Positions 22,886 to 31,312 of a DNA stretch of 52,138 bases are shown piece by piece. Position 1 is the first letter of the stretch; every line of letters starts with the position of its first letter. The notes under the pieces were generated by a model that did not search any database, was not told where the DNA came from, and saw only the letters and a program-made list of their open reading frames with translations. Source of the stretch: an uncultured Lachnospiraceae bacterium (GTDB lineage Bacteria > Bacillota > Clostridia > Lachnospirales > Lachnospiraceae). The translations under genes were made by a program, and so were the position numbers. The stretch covers positions 1-52,138 of the forward strand of contig CANCYR010000003.1 in assembly GCA_947382355.1 (NCBI GenBank), given 5' to 3'.

Positions 22886-23434
22886 ATGGAAGAAAAAGGG
22901 AAAGCTTTGGCGACTGCCTGTGATTTTATCAGCGTAAAGCCAATTATGATGGAACTGCCTTATCCGCCCATTCAGGTAAGGGAAAGAAATGAGGCTTATG
23001 CAGCCCTCATTAGTGTTGATTACTGCGGTGCAGTATCGGAAATGTCTGCAATCACCCAGTATATCAATAATGAAAACCGTTTGGCATGTGAGAAATGTCC
23101 TGTGGCAAAAACGCTGCTGGGAATTGCCATGGCGGAAATGATTCACTTGCAGAAACTGGGAGAGTTGATTTATCTGCTTGGCGGAAAAGTTGATTTTTCA
23201 GCAAGATACCGCAATGGAAGGCAGATTCTGTGGACGCCGGAATATTTGGACATTCCGGAACATGTTAAAAAAATGCTGCTTGCCGATATAGAGGCGGAAG
23301 AGGGAGCGATTAATCAGTATGTAATGCATATGAAGATGATAAAGGATGATTGTGTGAATGCGGTGCTGGGAAGGATTATTAAGGATGAGGAGTATCATAT
23401 TATGGTGCTTAGGGCTTTGATGGAAGGGGTGTAG
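22886..23434 (+). CDS. Ferritin-like (bacterioferritin/rubrerythrin superfamily) protein (182 aa)
   Basis: Four-helix-bundle pattern with two E-x-x-H metal motifs, AEMIHLQKLGELI and KDEEYHIMV, preceded by SEMSAITQYIN and IEAEEGAINQYVMH that give the other two Glu ligands. There is no rubredoxin tail; CEKCP at about 72-75 is a single Cys pair. Members store iron or reduce peroxide, consistent with an anaerobe. GGAGAAAATGTAAAA precedes the ATG. Monocistronic with a strong terminator. Confidence 0.8.
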   Translation: MEEKGKALATACDFISVKPIMMELPYPPIQVRERNEAYAALISVDYCGAVSEMSAITQYINNENRLACEKCPVAKTLLGIAMAEMIHLQKLGELIYLLGGKVDFSARYRNGRQILWTPEYLDIPEHVKKMLLADIEAEEGAINQYVMHMKMIKDDCVNAVLGRIIKDEEYHIMVLRALMEGV

Positions 23435-23481
23435 GGGCTTTTTGTAAAGGAGCTGGTTTGAGAGGTGGTTGACAGGGGGAC

Positions 23482-23531
23482 GCGGCAGAGGGATGCCGCC
23501 AATCCGCCCACATCCCTCTGCCGCTGTTTTT
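23482..23531 (+). terminator. Terminator of the ferritin-like gene
   Basis: 14-bp perfect stem GCGGCAGAGGGATG / CATCCCTCTGCCGC with a 15-base loop, followed by TGTTTTT. Confidence 0.85.
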
Positions 23532-23660
23532 CTCAGGGCGTTATTCTTAGAAAGAGATTTTACCGAAAATTTTATAGAAAAGCCTAATGTCCCTTGCGAA
23601 TATGCCAAAAAAGAAAATTAAGATCGAAAGCACCATAAACGCCGGCCTTTCGGCAGCCAG

Positions 23661-23804
23661 CAGGAGCCCGCAGGGATATAATAGTCTTAGAGGCCTTGGC
23701 AAAATCGCCGGTCCTTACGCACCGTTTTCTGGTGCGTTAGTACCGCTGCGTTTTTGCAGAGCGGGAGCGTGCCCCTAAGACTATTATATCCCTGCGGGCT
23801 CCTG
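23661..23804. repeat. 144-bp inverted-repeat element B (30-bp perfect arms, structured loop)
   Basis: Arms 23661-23690 and 23775-23804 are perfectly complementary. The 84-base loop contains CTTACGCACC / GGTGCGTTAG as an inner hairpin, flanked by CGCCGGT / ACCGCTGCG. The segment TTAGTACCGCTGCGTTTTT followed by CAGAGCGGGAGCGTG (23737-23775) aligns with the minus strand of element A. It lies in a 498-base gap (23435-23932) that has no gene apart from the terminator; no promoter for the next operon was obvious. Confidence 0.8.
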
Positions 23805-23932
23805 CGTCCCCTCCGCCACTCCCCCCCTTATGCATTCTTCGTTCCCGTTCCTCTTGTTTAAAACCCATCCCGGCAGTACAATAAGAAAAATCAATCCAAT
23901 CAAGCTAATCCAAAGGAAAGGAGCACACCAAA

Positions 23933-24610
23933 TTGGAAGTTTACTATGCAGAAGATGATAAGCACATAGCCAGAGGAGTCAGAACCTATCTGGAAACAAA
24001 AGGCTTTCAGGTCACCATTCTGGAATCCGTTTCAGCCTCCAGACAGGCATTATGTAAAAAGCAGCCTTCTATAATGCTCATAGACTGGAATCTGCCTGAC
24101 GGAAGCGGCGATTTGTTATGCAGCTGGATTCGCAGGCGTTTCGGGGATAGTCTGCCGGTTTTGTTTTTGACGGTAAAGGGGGAAACGGAGGATATTGTGA
24201 GAGGCTTTCAAAACGGGGCGGATGATTATGTGATAAAGCCTTTTGAACTGGAGGTATTATATTCCCGGATAATGGCAATATTGCGGAGGTCGAAAAGCTC
24301 AGGGCACAATGGGGACGGGCTGTTTTGTGACGGGATTCATCTGGATAAGGACAAGCTGAAGGTCTGTCAGGAAGAAAAGGAAATAGTATTAAGCCATATG
24401 GAATATCAGGTATTGCTGCAGCTTATGGAAAATAAGGGGAAAACAGTTACAAGGCAGAAGCTTTTAGAAGAAATCTGGGATGTGAATGGAAATTATGTAA
24501 ATGATAATACATTGACGGTGACCATGAAGCGGCTTCGGGAAAAGCTGGGGAATCCCGCATGTCTGAAAACAATCCGCAGCTTTGGCTATCGTATGGAGGA
24601 TACCTTATGA
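23933..24610 (+). CDS. OmpR-type response regulator (225 aa)
   Basis: TTG start with AAAGGAGCACACCAAA upstream. Receiver with Asp51 in LIDWNLPDGSG, conserved Thr/Lys in FLTVKGE and VIKPFELE; winged helix (VLSHMEYQVLLQLMENKGKT, VNDNTLTVTMKRLREKLG, IRSFGYRME). With the histidine kinase and the ABC transporter downstream it forms a classical envelope-stress or antimicrobial-peptide module (BceRS / VncRS type). Overlaps the kinase by four bases. Confidence 0.92.
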   Translation: MEVYYAEDDKHIARGVRTYLETKGFQVTILESVSASRQALCKKQPSIMLIDWNLPDGSGDLLCSWIRRRFGDSLPVLFLTVKGETEDIVRGFQNGADDYVIKPFELEVLYSRIMAILRRSKSSGHNGDGLFCDGIHLDKDKLKVCQEEKEIVLSHMEYQVLLQLMENKGKTVTRQKLLEEIWDVNGNYVNDNTLTVTMKRLREKLGNPACLKTIRSFGYRMEDTL

Positions 24611-25794
24611 TACAGCATAAAAACAGAAGCGGCAGTATTTTATTATTTTTGTCAGTTTTCCTGTCCGGTTTTGCATTGGCTGCTGTCTTTTTCGTATACT
24701 GGCATCAACAGGCGCAGTTTGTGCAGTTGTCACGAATATGCGAAAGGCTGGCGGAAACAGAACCGGAAATGAAGCAAAGTCTGTTGCAGGTGCTGAAACA
24801 ATACCGGGACGGGGCAGGGTGGACAAATAAGGAAAGCGGATTTCTTTTGTCGTATGGCTATAAGCCGGCGGATTTTCGGGTAAATGGACAGACAGGGCTC
24901 TGGCTGATAATAGGAGTGCTCTTTCTTGTGGGAAGCCTTTGCTTACTTTTTTTGTTTTTCCTTTCCGGCAGGCAGAAGAGGAGGCGGATTGGAGAGCTGA
25001 CCGGTTATCTGGAACAGGTGAACCGGCAGGGAGCAGCAAATCTGATACGGCAGAAAGAAGATGATTTTTCCATGCTGCAGGATGAAATTTATAAAACAGT
25101 AACCTCCCTGCACCAGACAAAAGAGGCGGCTTTGGAAGCAAAGAAAAACTATGGGGACAATCTGGCAAACATTGCCCATCAGCTGAAAACACCCATTACG
25201 GCAGCCTCTCTGTCCTTACAGCTTCTTAAAGAAAAGGAACCGTCTGAATATGTGGAACAGGTTCTTTGGCAGTTGGAAAGACTGAGTGTTCTGGAGGAAG
25301 GGCTGCTCCGGCTTTCCCGCATTGATTCCGGCAGCTTAGAGCTGGAGCAAAAACAGGTGGATATTTATACAGTCTTAAATCTTGCGGCAGACAATCTGGG
25401 TGAGTTGCTTGAGAAAAAACAGGTAACTGTAGATATTCCGGAACATGGCTGCATTTCCATATGCGGGGATATGGAATGGACCATGGAGGCTTTCCTGAAT
25501 TTGTTAAAAAACTGCATGGAGCATTCTGAACCGGGCGGAACCATACACTGTGACTATGCAAGGAATCCTTTGTATACGGAAATACTGGTATGGGATGAAG
25601 GGGAGGGCTTTGCCAAAGAAGACCTGCCTAAGCTTTTTCAACGTTTTTATAGGGGGAAGAATGCAAAGGAGGGAGGTATCGGCATAGGGTTAGCCCTTGC
25701 CAGGTCTGTTTTTGAGCTGCAGAACGGAGTCATCAGTGCAAGAAATCTGCCGGATGGAGGAGCTTTATTTGAGGTAAGATTCTACAGTCACTGA
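24607..25794 (+). CDS. Membrane sensor histidine kinase (395 aa)
   Basis: ATG 24607 overlaps the regulator stop (ATGA). Two membrane helices (about 10-32 and 96-118) enclose a short extracellular loop of about 60 residues; then a HAMP-like linker, His191 in NIAHQLKTPIT, N-box NLLKNCMEHS, and G-boxes WDEGEGFAKEDLPKLFQRFY and GIGIGLALARSVFE. The short sensor loop suggests that it listens through the partner transporter, as in Bce-type systems, although the FtsX permease here is not a clear BceB. No overlap with the next gene; 377 bases intervene. Confidence 0.9.
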   Translation: MIQHKNRSGSILLFLSVFLSGFALAAVFFVYWHQQAQFVQLSRICERLAETEPEMKQSLLQVLKQYRDGAGWTNKESGFLLSYGYKPADFRVNGQTGLWLIIGVLFLVGSLCLLFLFFLSGRQKRRRIGELTGYLEQVNRQGAANLIRQKEDDFSMLQDEIYKTVTSLHQTKEAALEAKKNYGDNLANIAHQLKTPITAASLSLQLLKEKEPSEYVEQVLWQLERLSVLEEGLLRLSRIDSGSLELEQKQVDIYTVLNLAADNLGELLEKKQVTVDIPEHGCISICGDMEWTMEAFLNLLKNCMEHSEPGGTIHCDYARNPLYTEILVWDEGEGFAKEDLPKLFQRFYRGKNAKEGGIGIGLALARSVFELQNGVISARNLPDGGALFEVRFYSH

Positions 25795-26171
25795 GCTGTC
25801 ACTTTTCTCTGATATAATGAAATCGTATTCAAGATACAATCTTAGGGTAAATTGAGAAACACCGTTCAGCCCTCAGGCGTTTTTGATTTCCGCGAGCAAT
25901 GAGCCAAGTGCCGTGCTTGCACGAGCATTTGGCGAATGCCGCGAGGGTCACATACCCCGCTGCTCTGCAGCGTTGCAAGCTTGATGCCCCGTTGCTTGCA
26001 GCGGGGTTGTTGACTTCCGGGTGGAAAAGACGGAAGCTGAAGGGTTGCCGGGGCTGTTTCACATTACAGGATAACAGTGACTGGTATTTACGGAGCTGGA
26101 AGCGCTGAACGGCTGCCGGCAGGGATGTTTCACAATGGATATGGACGATTTCATAAAAAAGGAGAGGAAAA
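25795..26171. other. 377-base gene-free gap rich in GC hairpins
   Basis: No credible gene. Visible structures: GCCAAGTGCCGTGC / GCACGAGCATTTGGC (about 25910-25942), CCCCGCTGC / GCAGCGGGG (about 25957-26006), and GAAACA / TGTTTC tips at 25856 and 26075. GCGTTTTTGA and CGCGAGCA at about 25878-25900 weakly recall the conserved core of elements A and B. It separates the two-component genes from their presumed ABC transporter and may act as a partial terminator, or contain that operon's promoter, which I cannot identify. Confidence 0.5.
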
Positions 26172-26852
26172 ATGGAGATATTGAAATGTCAGGGACTGAG
26201 GAAGGTATACGGCAGCGGCGAAAATCAGGTAACAGCCATTGACCATATGGATTTGTCCGTACAGAAGGGAGAATTTGTAGCAATCGTGGGGGCTTCCGGC
26301 TCCGGAAAATCCACATTGCTTCACATTCTCGGAAGCGTAGACAAGCCGTCGGAGGGAAAGGTCATCATAGAAGGAACGGACCTTTCCACCTTAAACCCCA
26401 CAAGGGCGGCAATTTTCAGGCGCAGGAAGGTAGGCGTGATTTATCAGTTTTATAATCTGATTCCTACGCTGACTATCCGGAAAAATATTCTTATGCCCCT
26501 TTTGCTGGATAAGAAGAAGCCCGATATGGAACATTTTGAACAGATAGTAAGTTCTTTGGGGATTGGAGACAGGCTGGAAGCGCTTCCGGGTCAGCTTTCC
26601 GGCGGACAGCAGCAGCGTGCTGCCATTGCAAGGTCCTTGATTTACCGTCCGGCGCTGCTTTTGGCGGATGAGCCTACGGGAAATCTGGACCGGAAAAATT
26701 CAAAAGAAATCATAGACCTGCTGAAGCTGTCCAACCGTAACCTGAATCAGACGATTCTCCTCATTACTCATGATGAAAAGGCTGCGCTGGCGGCAGACCG
26801 TATTGTGACAATTGAGGATGGCAGAATCTTAAGCGATGAGAAACGGGGGTGA
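26172..26852 (+). CDS. ABC transporter ATPase, MacB/LolD/BceA-type (226 aa)
   Basis: Walker A GASGSGKST, signature LSGGQQQRAAIARSL, Walker B LLLADEPTGNLD, and ITHDEKAALAADRI: a full nucleotide-binding subunit of the lipoprotein/antimicrobial-peptide (FtsX-permease) class. AAAAAGGAGAGGAAAA gives the ribosome site. It overlaps the permease by one base (TGATG). Probably works with the upstream two-component system in sensing or resisting peptide antibiotics. Confidence 0.92.
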   Translation: MEILKCQGLRKVYGSGENQVTAIDHMDLSVQKGEFVAIVGASGSGKSTLLHILGSVDKPSEGKVIIEGTDLSTLNPTRAAIFRRRKVGVIYQFYNLIPTLTIRKNILMPLLLDKKKPDMEHFEQIVSSLGIGDRLEALPGQLSGGQQQRAAIARSLIYRPALLLADEPTGNLDRKNSKEIIDLLKLSNRNLNQTILLITHDEKAALAADRIVTIEDGRILSDEKRG

Positions 26853-29089
26853 TGGATATGTGGAAGGATTATTCAGGCAGCTATATAAAAAATAACCGGT
26901 CTTTTCGTATATCCATTTTTTCGGCTTCCTTTATTGCCGCATTGTTTCTTGCTTTGCTGTGCAGCCTGTTTTACGATTTCTGGCTGGACAGCATAGAAGG
27001 GACGAAGCTTGAGGACGGGGACTGGCATGGGCGCATTACCGGAGAAATAAATGGCACGCAGCTGGCAGAAATCAATCAGTTTGCCAATGTGGAAAAGGCA
27101 GTTATCAATGAGGAACTGACCGAAGAAGAAAATATAGTGGTGGATGTGTATTTTTATAACAAGAGAACCATTTATGAGGATATGCAAAAGCTTGTAAGTG
27201 TTATGGGGCTTACAGAAAATGCAGCCGATTACAATTACCAGCTTTTATCCTTGTATTTTATCCGCATTCCGGGGGATAAGATGCCGAGACTTTTGATGCC
27301 GGCTTATATGGCGATAGTGGCGCTTGTATGCGTTTCGCTGATTCTGGTGATTCATAATTCCTTTGCGGTAACTATGGACAACCGGATTCATCAGTTTGGG
27401 ATTCTTTCCAGTATCGGAGCTGCTCCCGGGCAAATCCTTACCTGTCTTTTGCAGGAGGCATTCATGCTTTCCATTGTGCCCATTTTGTCCGGAATTTTAG
27501 CAGGAATTGCCTTAAGCTTTGGAATCTTGCGTGCTATGGGTGCTTTTGTAGTAAAGCTTGCCGGAGGGCGGCAGATAAGCTTTTCCTGTCATCCGGCGGT
27601 TTTAGCGGTTATTTTCCTGTTAGCGACAGCTACCGTACTGGTTTCCGCATGGATTCCGGCAGTAAAGCTAAGCAGGCTTACGCCTCTTGAAGCGATCCGG
27701 GGGACAGGAGAACTGCAGCTGAGAAAGAAGAAGGGCATTCCTGTAAGAAAGCATTCCCCCATATTGTCCGCATTGTTTGGAATGGAAGGGGAGCTGGCGG
27801 GAAATGCATGTAAGGCGCAAAAAAAGGCTCTTCGCACTACTTCTCTGTCCCTGACTCTTGCTCTTTTGGGATTTATGCTGATGCAATGCTTTTTTACTCT
27901 TTCCGGTATCAGTACGAATCATACTTATTTTGAAAAGTATCAGGATGTGTGGGACGTAATGATAACGATAAAGGATACCGGGATAGAAGAATTTGGAGAA
28001 ATCGGGGAACTGCAGAATATCAGTGGGCTTAGAAGCAGCGCCGTTTATCAGAAAGCAGAAGCAGTAAGTCCCGTTCCGGCGGAAGACGTAAGCGCAGAGT
28101 TATGTAAATTGGGGGGACTGGAAGCGGTGGCGGGCTCTTCTGTATCTGTTGACAAAGATGTTTTTTGGGTAAAAGCCCCGGTTTTGATTCTGGATGATAA
28201 AAGCTTTGGGGAATATTGTGCACAGATTGGCACTACGCCCGGGCTGGGAGGAGCCATTGTTTTAAACCGGATATGGGACAGCAAAAACAGCAATTTCCGT
28301 TATCGGGAATATATTCCCTATATAACAGAAAACAGGGATTACATTACCTTGCAAAGTAGCGGGCAGAATGGAAGCCGGGCAGCGGTTCAGACGAAAATCC
28401 CGGTGCTGGCTTATGCCAAAGAGGCGCCTGTGCTGCGGGAAGAATATGATGATTATGCTTTGGTAAACGTGATTCCGCTGTCTTTGTGGAAAGAAACAGC
28501 AGGAAGGCTTGGGGTAGCAAAAGAAGATATCTGTATCCGTATTCTGGCAAAAGAGGGTGTTACCCTTGAGCAACTGGACGCCATGGAAGAAGAGGCGGCA
28601 CAGCTTATTGGGACAGATTATGAAATGGAAAGCGAAAACCGCATCCGGGAAAAGATTACCAATGATGAGATGATAAAGGGCTATGAGATGATTTTGGGCG
28701 GATTCTGCGTTTTGTTTGCCATCATCGGGATTGCTCATGTGTTTTCCAATACTTTAGGTTTTTTGCGTCAAAGGAAACGGGAATTTGCCCGCTATATGTC
28801 CGTTGGCATGACACCGGCAGGAATGGGTAAAATGTTCTGCATAGAAGCGCTGGTGATTGCCGGGCGGCCGGTAATTACCGCACTGGTTTTCACAATAGCG
28901 GCGGTGGCGGTTATGATAAAAGCAAGTTATCTGGAACCGGCGGAATTTATAAAGGCGGCCCCGGCTGCGCCCATTTTTTTCTTTATTTTTGCAGTTTTTG
29001 GATTTATCGCACTGGCTTATTATCTTGGTGCAAGAAAGCTGCTTGGAAGCAGTCTGGCTGAGGAGCTTAAGGATGACAGGATGGCGTAG
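26852..29089 (+). CDS. FtsX-type ABC permease (745 aa)
   Basis: Start at ATG 26852 sharing a base with the ATPase stop. One helix near residues 20-42, an extracellular loop, three helices at about 150-270 containing the FtsX signature (IHQFGILSSIGAAPGQI, then LSRLTPLEAIRG), a helix near 330, a second extracellular domain of about 260 residues, and three helices at about 610-735 (RQRKREFARYMSVGMTPAGM). Two FtsX repeats as in MacB/BceB/Vex-like exporters. Function: mechanotransduction or export of a lipidic or peptide substrate; not specified by sequence. Confidence 0.88.
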   Translation: MDMWKDYSGSYIKNNRSFRISIFSASFIAALFLALLCSLFYDFWLDSIEGTKLEDGDWHGRITGEINGTQLAEINQFANVEKAVINEELTEEENIVVDVYFYNKRTIYEDMQKLVSVMGLTENAADYNYQLLSLYFIRIPGDKMPRLLMPAYMAIVALVCVSLILVIHNSFAVTMDNRIHQFGILSSIGAAPGQILTCLLQEAFMLSIVPILSGILAGIALSFGILRAMGAFVVKLAGGRQISFSCHPAVLAVIFLLATATVLVSAWIPAVKLSRLTPLEAIRGTGELQLRKKKGIPVRKHSPILSALFGMEGELAGNACKAQKKALRTTSLSLTLALLGFMLMQCFFTLSGISTNHTYFEKYQDVWDVMITIKDTGIEEFGEIGELQNISGLRSSAVYQKAEAVSPVPAEDVSAELCKLGGLEAVAGSSVSVDKDVFWVKAPVLILDDKSFGEYCAQIGTTPGLGGAIVLNRIWDSKNSNFRYREYIPYITENRDYITLQSSGQNGSRAAVQTKIPVLAYAKEAPVLREEYDDYALVNVIPLSLWKETAGRLGVAKEDICIRILAKEGVTLEQLDAMEEEAAQLIGTDYEMESENRIREKITNDEMIKGYEMILGGFCVLFAIIGIAHVFSNTLGFLRQRKREFARYMSVGMTPAGMGKMFCIEALVIAGRPVITALVFTIAAVAVMIKASYLEPAEFIKAAPAAPIFFFIFAVFGFIALAYYLGARKLLGSSLAEELKDDRMA

Positions 29090-29118
29090 TAAGGGGGGAT
29101 TGAATATCCCGTCAAATA

Positions 29119-29156
29119 TTGTAACCATTGACTATACAACAAAACCGGAGTAAAAT
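29119..29156 (+). promoter_or_regulatory. Promoter and Rrf2 operator of the regulator gene
   Basis: Operator TTGTAA-N9-(A)TACAA (29119-29139), overlapping TTGACT (29128-29133), 17-base spacer, TAAAAT (29151-29156). The same dyad occurs twice before the decayed gene at 29871. Autorepression by the Rrf2 protein is inferred. Confidence 0.7.
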
Positions 29157-29183
29157 AACATGCAAAAAAGGAAGGTGTTTTCC

Positions 29184-29621
29184 ATGCAGATTTCAAGCAG
29201 ATTTACACTGGCAGTCCATATTTTTGCCTGTATAAATACATTCAAAGAAGATTATAAGGTGACAAGCGACTTTTTAGCAGGAAGCACAAATGTGAATCCG
29301 GTTATTATCCGAAAGATACTGGGGCAGCTGAAGGCAGCCGGGCTTGTAGAGGTTGCCAGAGGTTCCGGCGGCGCTTCCATTGCAAGGCCTTTGAAGGAAA
29401 TTTCATTTCTGGATATTTATCATGCTGTGGATTGTATTGAACACGGAGAGCTGTTTCATTTCCATGAAAATCCGAATACAAACTGCCCGGTTGGAAGAAA
29501 TATCCACGTGATTCTGGATGACAGACTGCGGCAGGTTCAAAAGGCTATGGAGGATGAGCTTGCTTCCATTACTTTAGAGGATGTGCTCGGGGATACGGAA
29601 AGGTTGATTCATGGGGACTAG
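29184..29621 (+). CDS. Rrf2-family repressor, YwnA-like (145 aa)
   Basis: ATG 29184 follows GGAAGGTG. N-terminus MQISSRFTLAVHIFACINTF and the winged helix (VNPVIIRKILGQLKAAGLVE, VARGSGGASIARP) are Rrf2. It lacks the three-Cys Fe-S cluster of IscR; Cys residues lie at about 16, 93 and 109 (CPVGRN), so thiol redox sensing, as proposed for some YwnA/HypR relatives, is possible. The matching operators before its own gene and the next suggest it controls both. Confidence 0.85.
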   Translation: MQISSRFTLAVHIFACINTFKEDYKVTSDFLAGSTNVNPVIIRKILGQLKAAGLVEVARGSGGASIARPLKEISFLDIYHAVDCIEHGELFHFHENPNTNCPVGRNIHVILDDRLRQVQKAMEDELASITLEDVLGDTERLIHGD

Positions 29622-29681
29622 TATACCGGCATGCTCTTATAAATTTTTTTGTATTAGCAAAGAAAATTTCAATTATAAAAA

Positions 29682-29757
29682 TGAAACAGTTCAGCCGGCA
29701 GTTTCTTTAAAGGCGCGTTCCGATGCCTATGGAGAAACTGCCGGCTGAATTGTTTCA
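29682..29757. repeat. Inverted repeat D (25-bp arms) with GAAACARTTCAGCC tips
   Basis: Left arm 29682-29706 and right arm 29733-29757 match at 24 of 25 positions. The tip sequence (T)GAAACAGTTCAGCC resembles the outer arms of element A and of the repeat at 30400-30457. It may end the Rrf2 transcript, but no T-run follows on the plus strand. Confidence 0.7.
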
Positions 29758-29776
29758 AAAAAATAAAAAAACATAA

Positions 29777-29839
29777 TTGTAATCATTGACATTACAACGA
29801 GAAGATGCTATTATCTGAATGTAACCAAAAACATTACAA
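29777..29839 (+). promoter_or_regulatory. Two Rrf2 operators and a promoter before the decayed oxidoreductase gene
   Basis: Site 1: TTGTAA-N9-TTACAA at 29777-29797. Promoter: TTGACA (29786-29791), 17-base spacer, TATTAT (29809-29814), overlapping site 1. Site 2: TGTAACC...ATTACAA at 29820-29839, at the transcription start. Both match the site before the Rrf2 gene. Confidence 0.75.
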
Positions 29840-29870
29840 CAAAAAACAAAATGATATGGAGGTATTTATT

Positions 29871-30392
29871 ATGAAAATCGCAGTTGTGTGTGCAAACGGT
29901 AAAGCAGGGCAGCTTATTACGAAGGAGGCATTGGAGGTGGACTTGATGTGACGGCAGTTGTACGGGGTGAAAACAAATCGGCGGCTTCACAGTGAAACCT
30001 TAAAGGTATTGTGTGACGCCTTATCCGGTACAGATACCCGCCTGCTTGTGGTTGGAGGAGCCGGCAGCCTTTATGTGAATAAGGAGCATACGGCATGTGT
30101 TGCAGATGGTCCGGATTTCCCGGATATGTTCAAGCCGTTGGCGGCAGCAATGGCAAAGGCACTTGCAGAGCTTCGCCGGAGAAAGGATGTAAAGTGGACT
30201 TATATCAGTCCGGCAGGAGATTTTCAGGCGGAAGGGGAACGAAGCGGAGAGTATCTTTTAGGCGGTGAGGAACTGATTTTAAATGAAAGAGGCGAAAGCA
30301 TCATCAGTTATGGGGATTATGCCATTGCAATGGTGGATAAGATAGTAAGAGGAAATCATATTCAGGAAAGAATCAGTGTGGTTCGTAAATGA
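29871..30392 (+). pseudogene. Decayed NAD(P)-binding oxidoreductase (YwnB / NmrA-like)
   Basis: MKIAVVCANGKAGQLITKEA begins a Rossmann fold (G-x-x-G-x-x-x); a frameshift near 29930 moves LDVTAVVRGENKSAASQ to another frame, which ends in TGA; an internal deletion near 29990 then joins TLKVLCDALSGTDTRLLVVG, GAGSLYV and on to ISVVRK (30392). So at least one frameshift and a deletion of perhaps 100 bases. YwnB-like SDR proteins are usual partners of YwnA-type Rrf2 regulators. Its operators are intact although the gene is not. Ribosome site TATGGAGG is also intact. Confidence 0.75.
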
Positions 30393-30399
30393 TAAGTGA

Positions 30400-30457
30400 T
30401 AACAGTTCTGTCAGTTGCCCATCCCAATGTCTGGGGGAACTGCTGGCAGAACTGTTA
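30400..30457. repeat. Inverted repeat E with AACAGTTC tips
   Basis: TAACAGTTCTGTCAGTTGCCC (21 as paired, 30400-30420) and the reverse complement at 30433-30457, with a small internal gap. Shares the AACAGTTC tip with repeats A and D. It directly follows the decayed oxidoreductase and precedes the macrodomain gene. Confidence 0.6.
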
Positions 30458-30538
30458 AGATGAATGTAGGCCTGTGCCTGGAAAAATGAACATATGCGGA
30501 AATTGGTTAAGGTGAAGTATAAAAAAGAGGGGATAAAG

Positions 30539-31312
30539 ATGAATCAGGATCAGCGAAGAAAGTTTTTGATACAGGAGCTTTTGCAGGAAGATGTCAGATA
30601 CCGGGACATGGAGATTCCACGGGAAGCAGAAGAACAAAAACAGCTTTTAAGGGCACTTATGAATATCCGGCTGCCAAAGGATATCAGTCAGGAATTTCTT
30701 GACATACAGGATGAATACTTAAAGACAGAAGCTATGTCCAAAGGCATTACGGATTCAGAGGATTTAAAGCCTTTGAAAAAAGGCATGTATCTTTGGCAGG
30801 GGGATATTACCACGTTAAAAGCAGATGCCATTGTAAATGCTGCCAACAGCGCTTTAAGGGGATGTTTTGTACCATGCCATCACTGTGTGGATAACGTGAT
30901 TCACACAGCCAGCGGCATCCAGCTGCGTCTGGCCTGTGATAAATTAATGGCGGAGCAGAGATATGAGGAGCCCACGGGAAGGGCAAAAATCACGCCTGCC
31001 TATAATCTCCCGTGCCGATATGTTCTCCATACGGTAGGTCCCATTGTGTCCGGGCAGCTTACCAAAAAGCATTGCAGGCAGTTAGCAGACTGTTATAAGT
31101 CCTGTCTGGAGCTTGCTAACGAAAACCAGTTAAGAAGCATCGCTTTCTGCTGTATATCCACAGGGGAATTTCATTTTCCCCGGGAGGAGGCCGCCGAAAT
31201 AGCAGTAAAAACAGTTTCCGATTATTTGCAGACAGATACACAGATTGAGAAGGTGATATTTAATGTTTTCAAACAGGAAGACTACCATATTTACAAAAGA
31301 TTGCTCAGTTAA
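30539..31312 (+). CDS. Zn-dependent macrodomain, predicted protein-ADP-ribose hydrolase (257 aa)
   Basis: ATG 30539 follows AAGAGGGG. The first 90 residues are a helical N-terminal extension; then the macrodomain: YLWQGDITTLKADAIVNAAN, with the Zn-binding segment GCFVPCHHCVDNVIH (Cys, His, Cys ligands), AYNLPCRYVLHTVGP, and FCCISTGEFHFPRE. This is the class linked to SirTM sirtuins; it removes ADP-ribose put on by the sirtuin. The downstream gene overlaps by 50 bases, strong evidence of a functional pair. Confidence 0.9.
   Translation: MNQDQRRKFLIQELLQEDVRYRDMEIPREAEEQKQLLRALMNIRLPKDISQEFLDIQDEYLKTEAMSKGITDSEDLKPLKKGMYLWQGDITTLKADAIVNAANSALRGCFVPCHHCVDNVIHTASGIQLRLACDKLMAEQRYEEPTGRAKITPAYNLPCRYVLHTVGPIVSGQLTKKHCRQLADCYKSCLELANENQLRSIAFCCISTGEFHFPREEAAEIAVKTVSDYLQTDTQIEKVIFNVFKQEDYHIYKRLLS

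Noticed and set aside
23587-23778. 63-codon plus-strand frame
   Set aside because: It runs through the inverted-repeat element and is Gly/Pro/Ala/Arg-rich without a ribosome site; chance frame in a GC-rich hairpin.
24605-25192. 195-codon minus-strand frame
   Set aside because: Antisense to the histidine kinase coding region; low-complexity Leu/Ser/Pro composition, no ribosome site.
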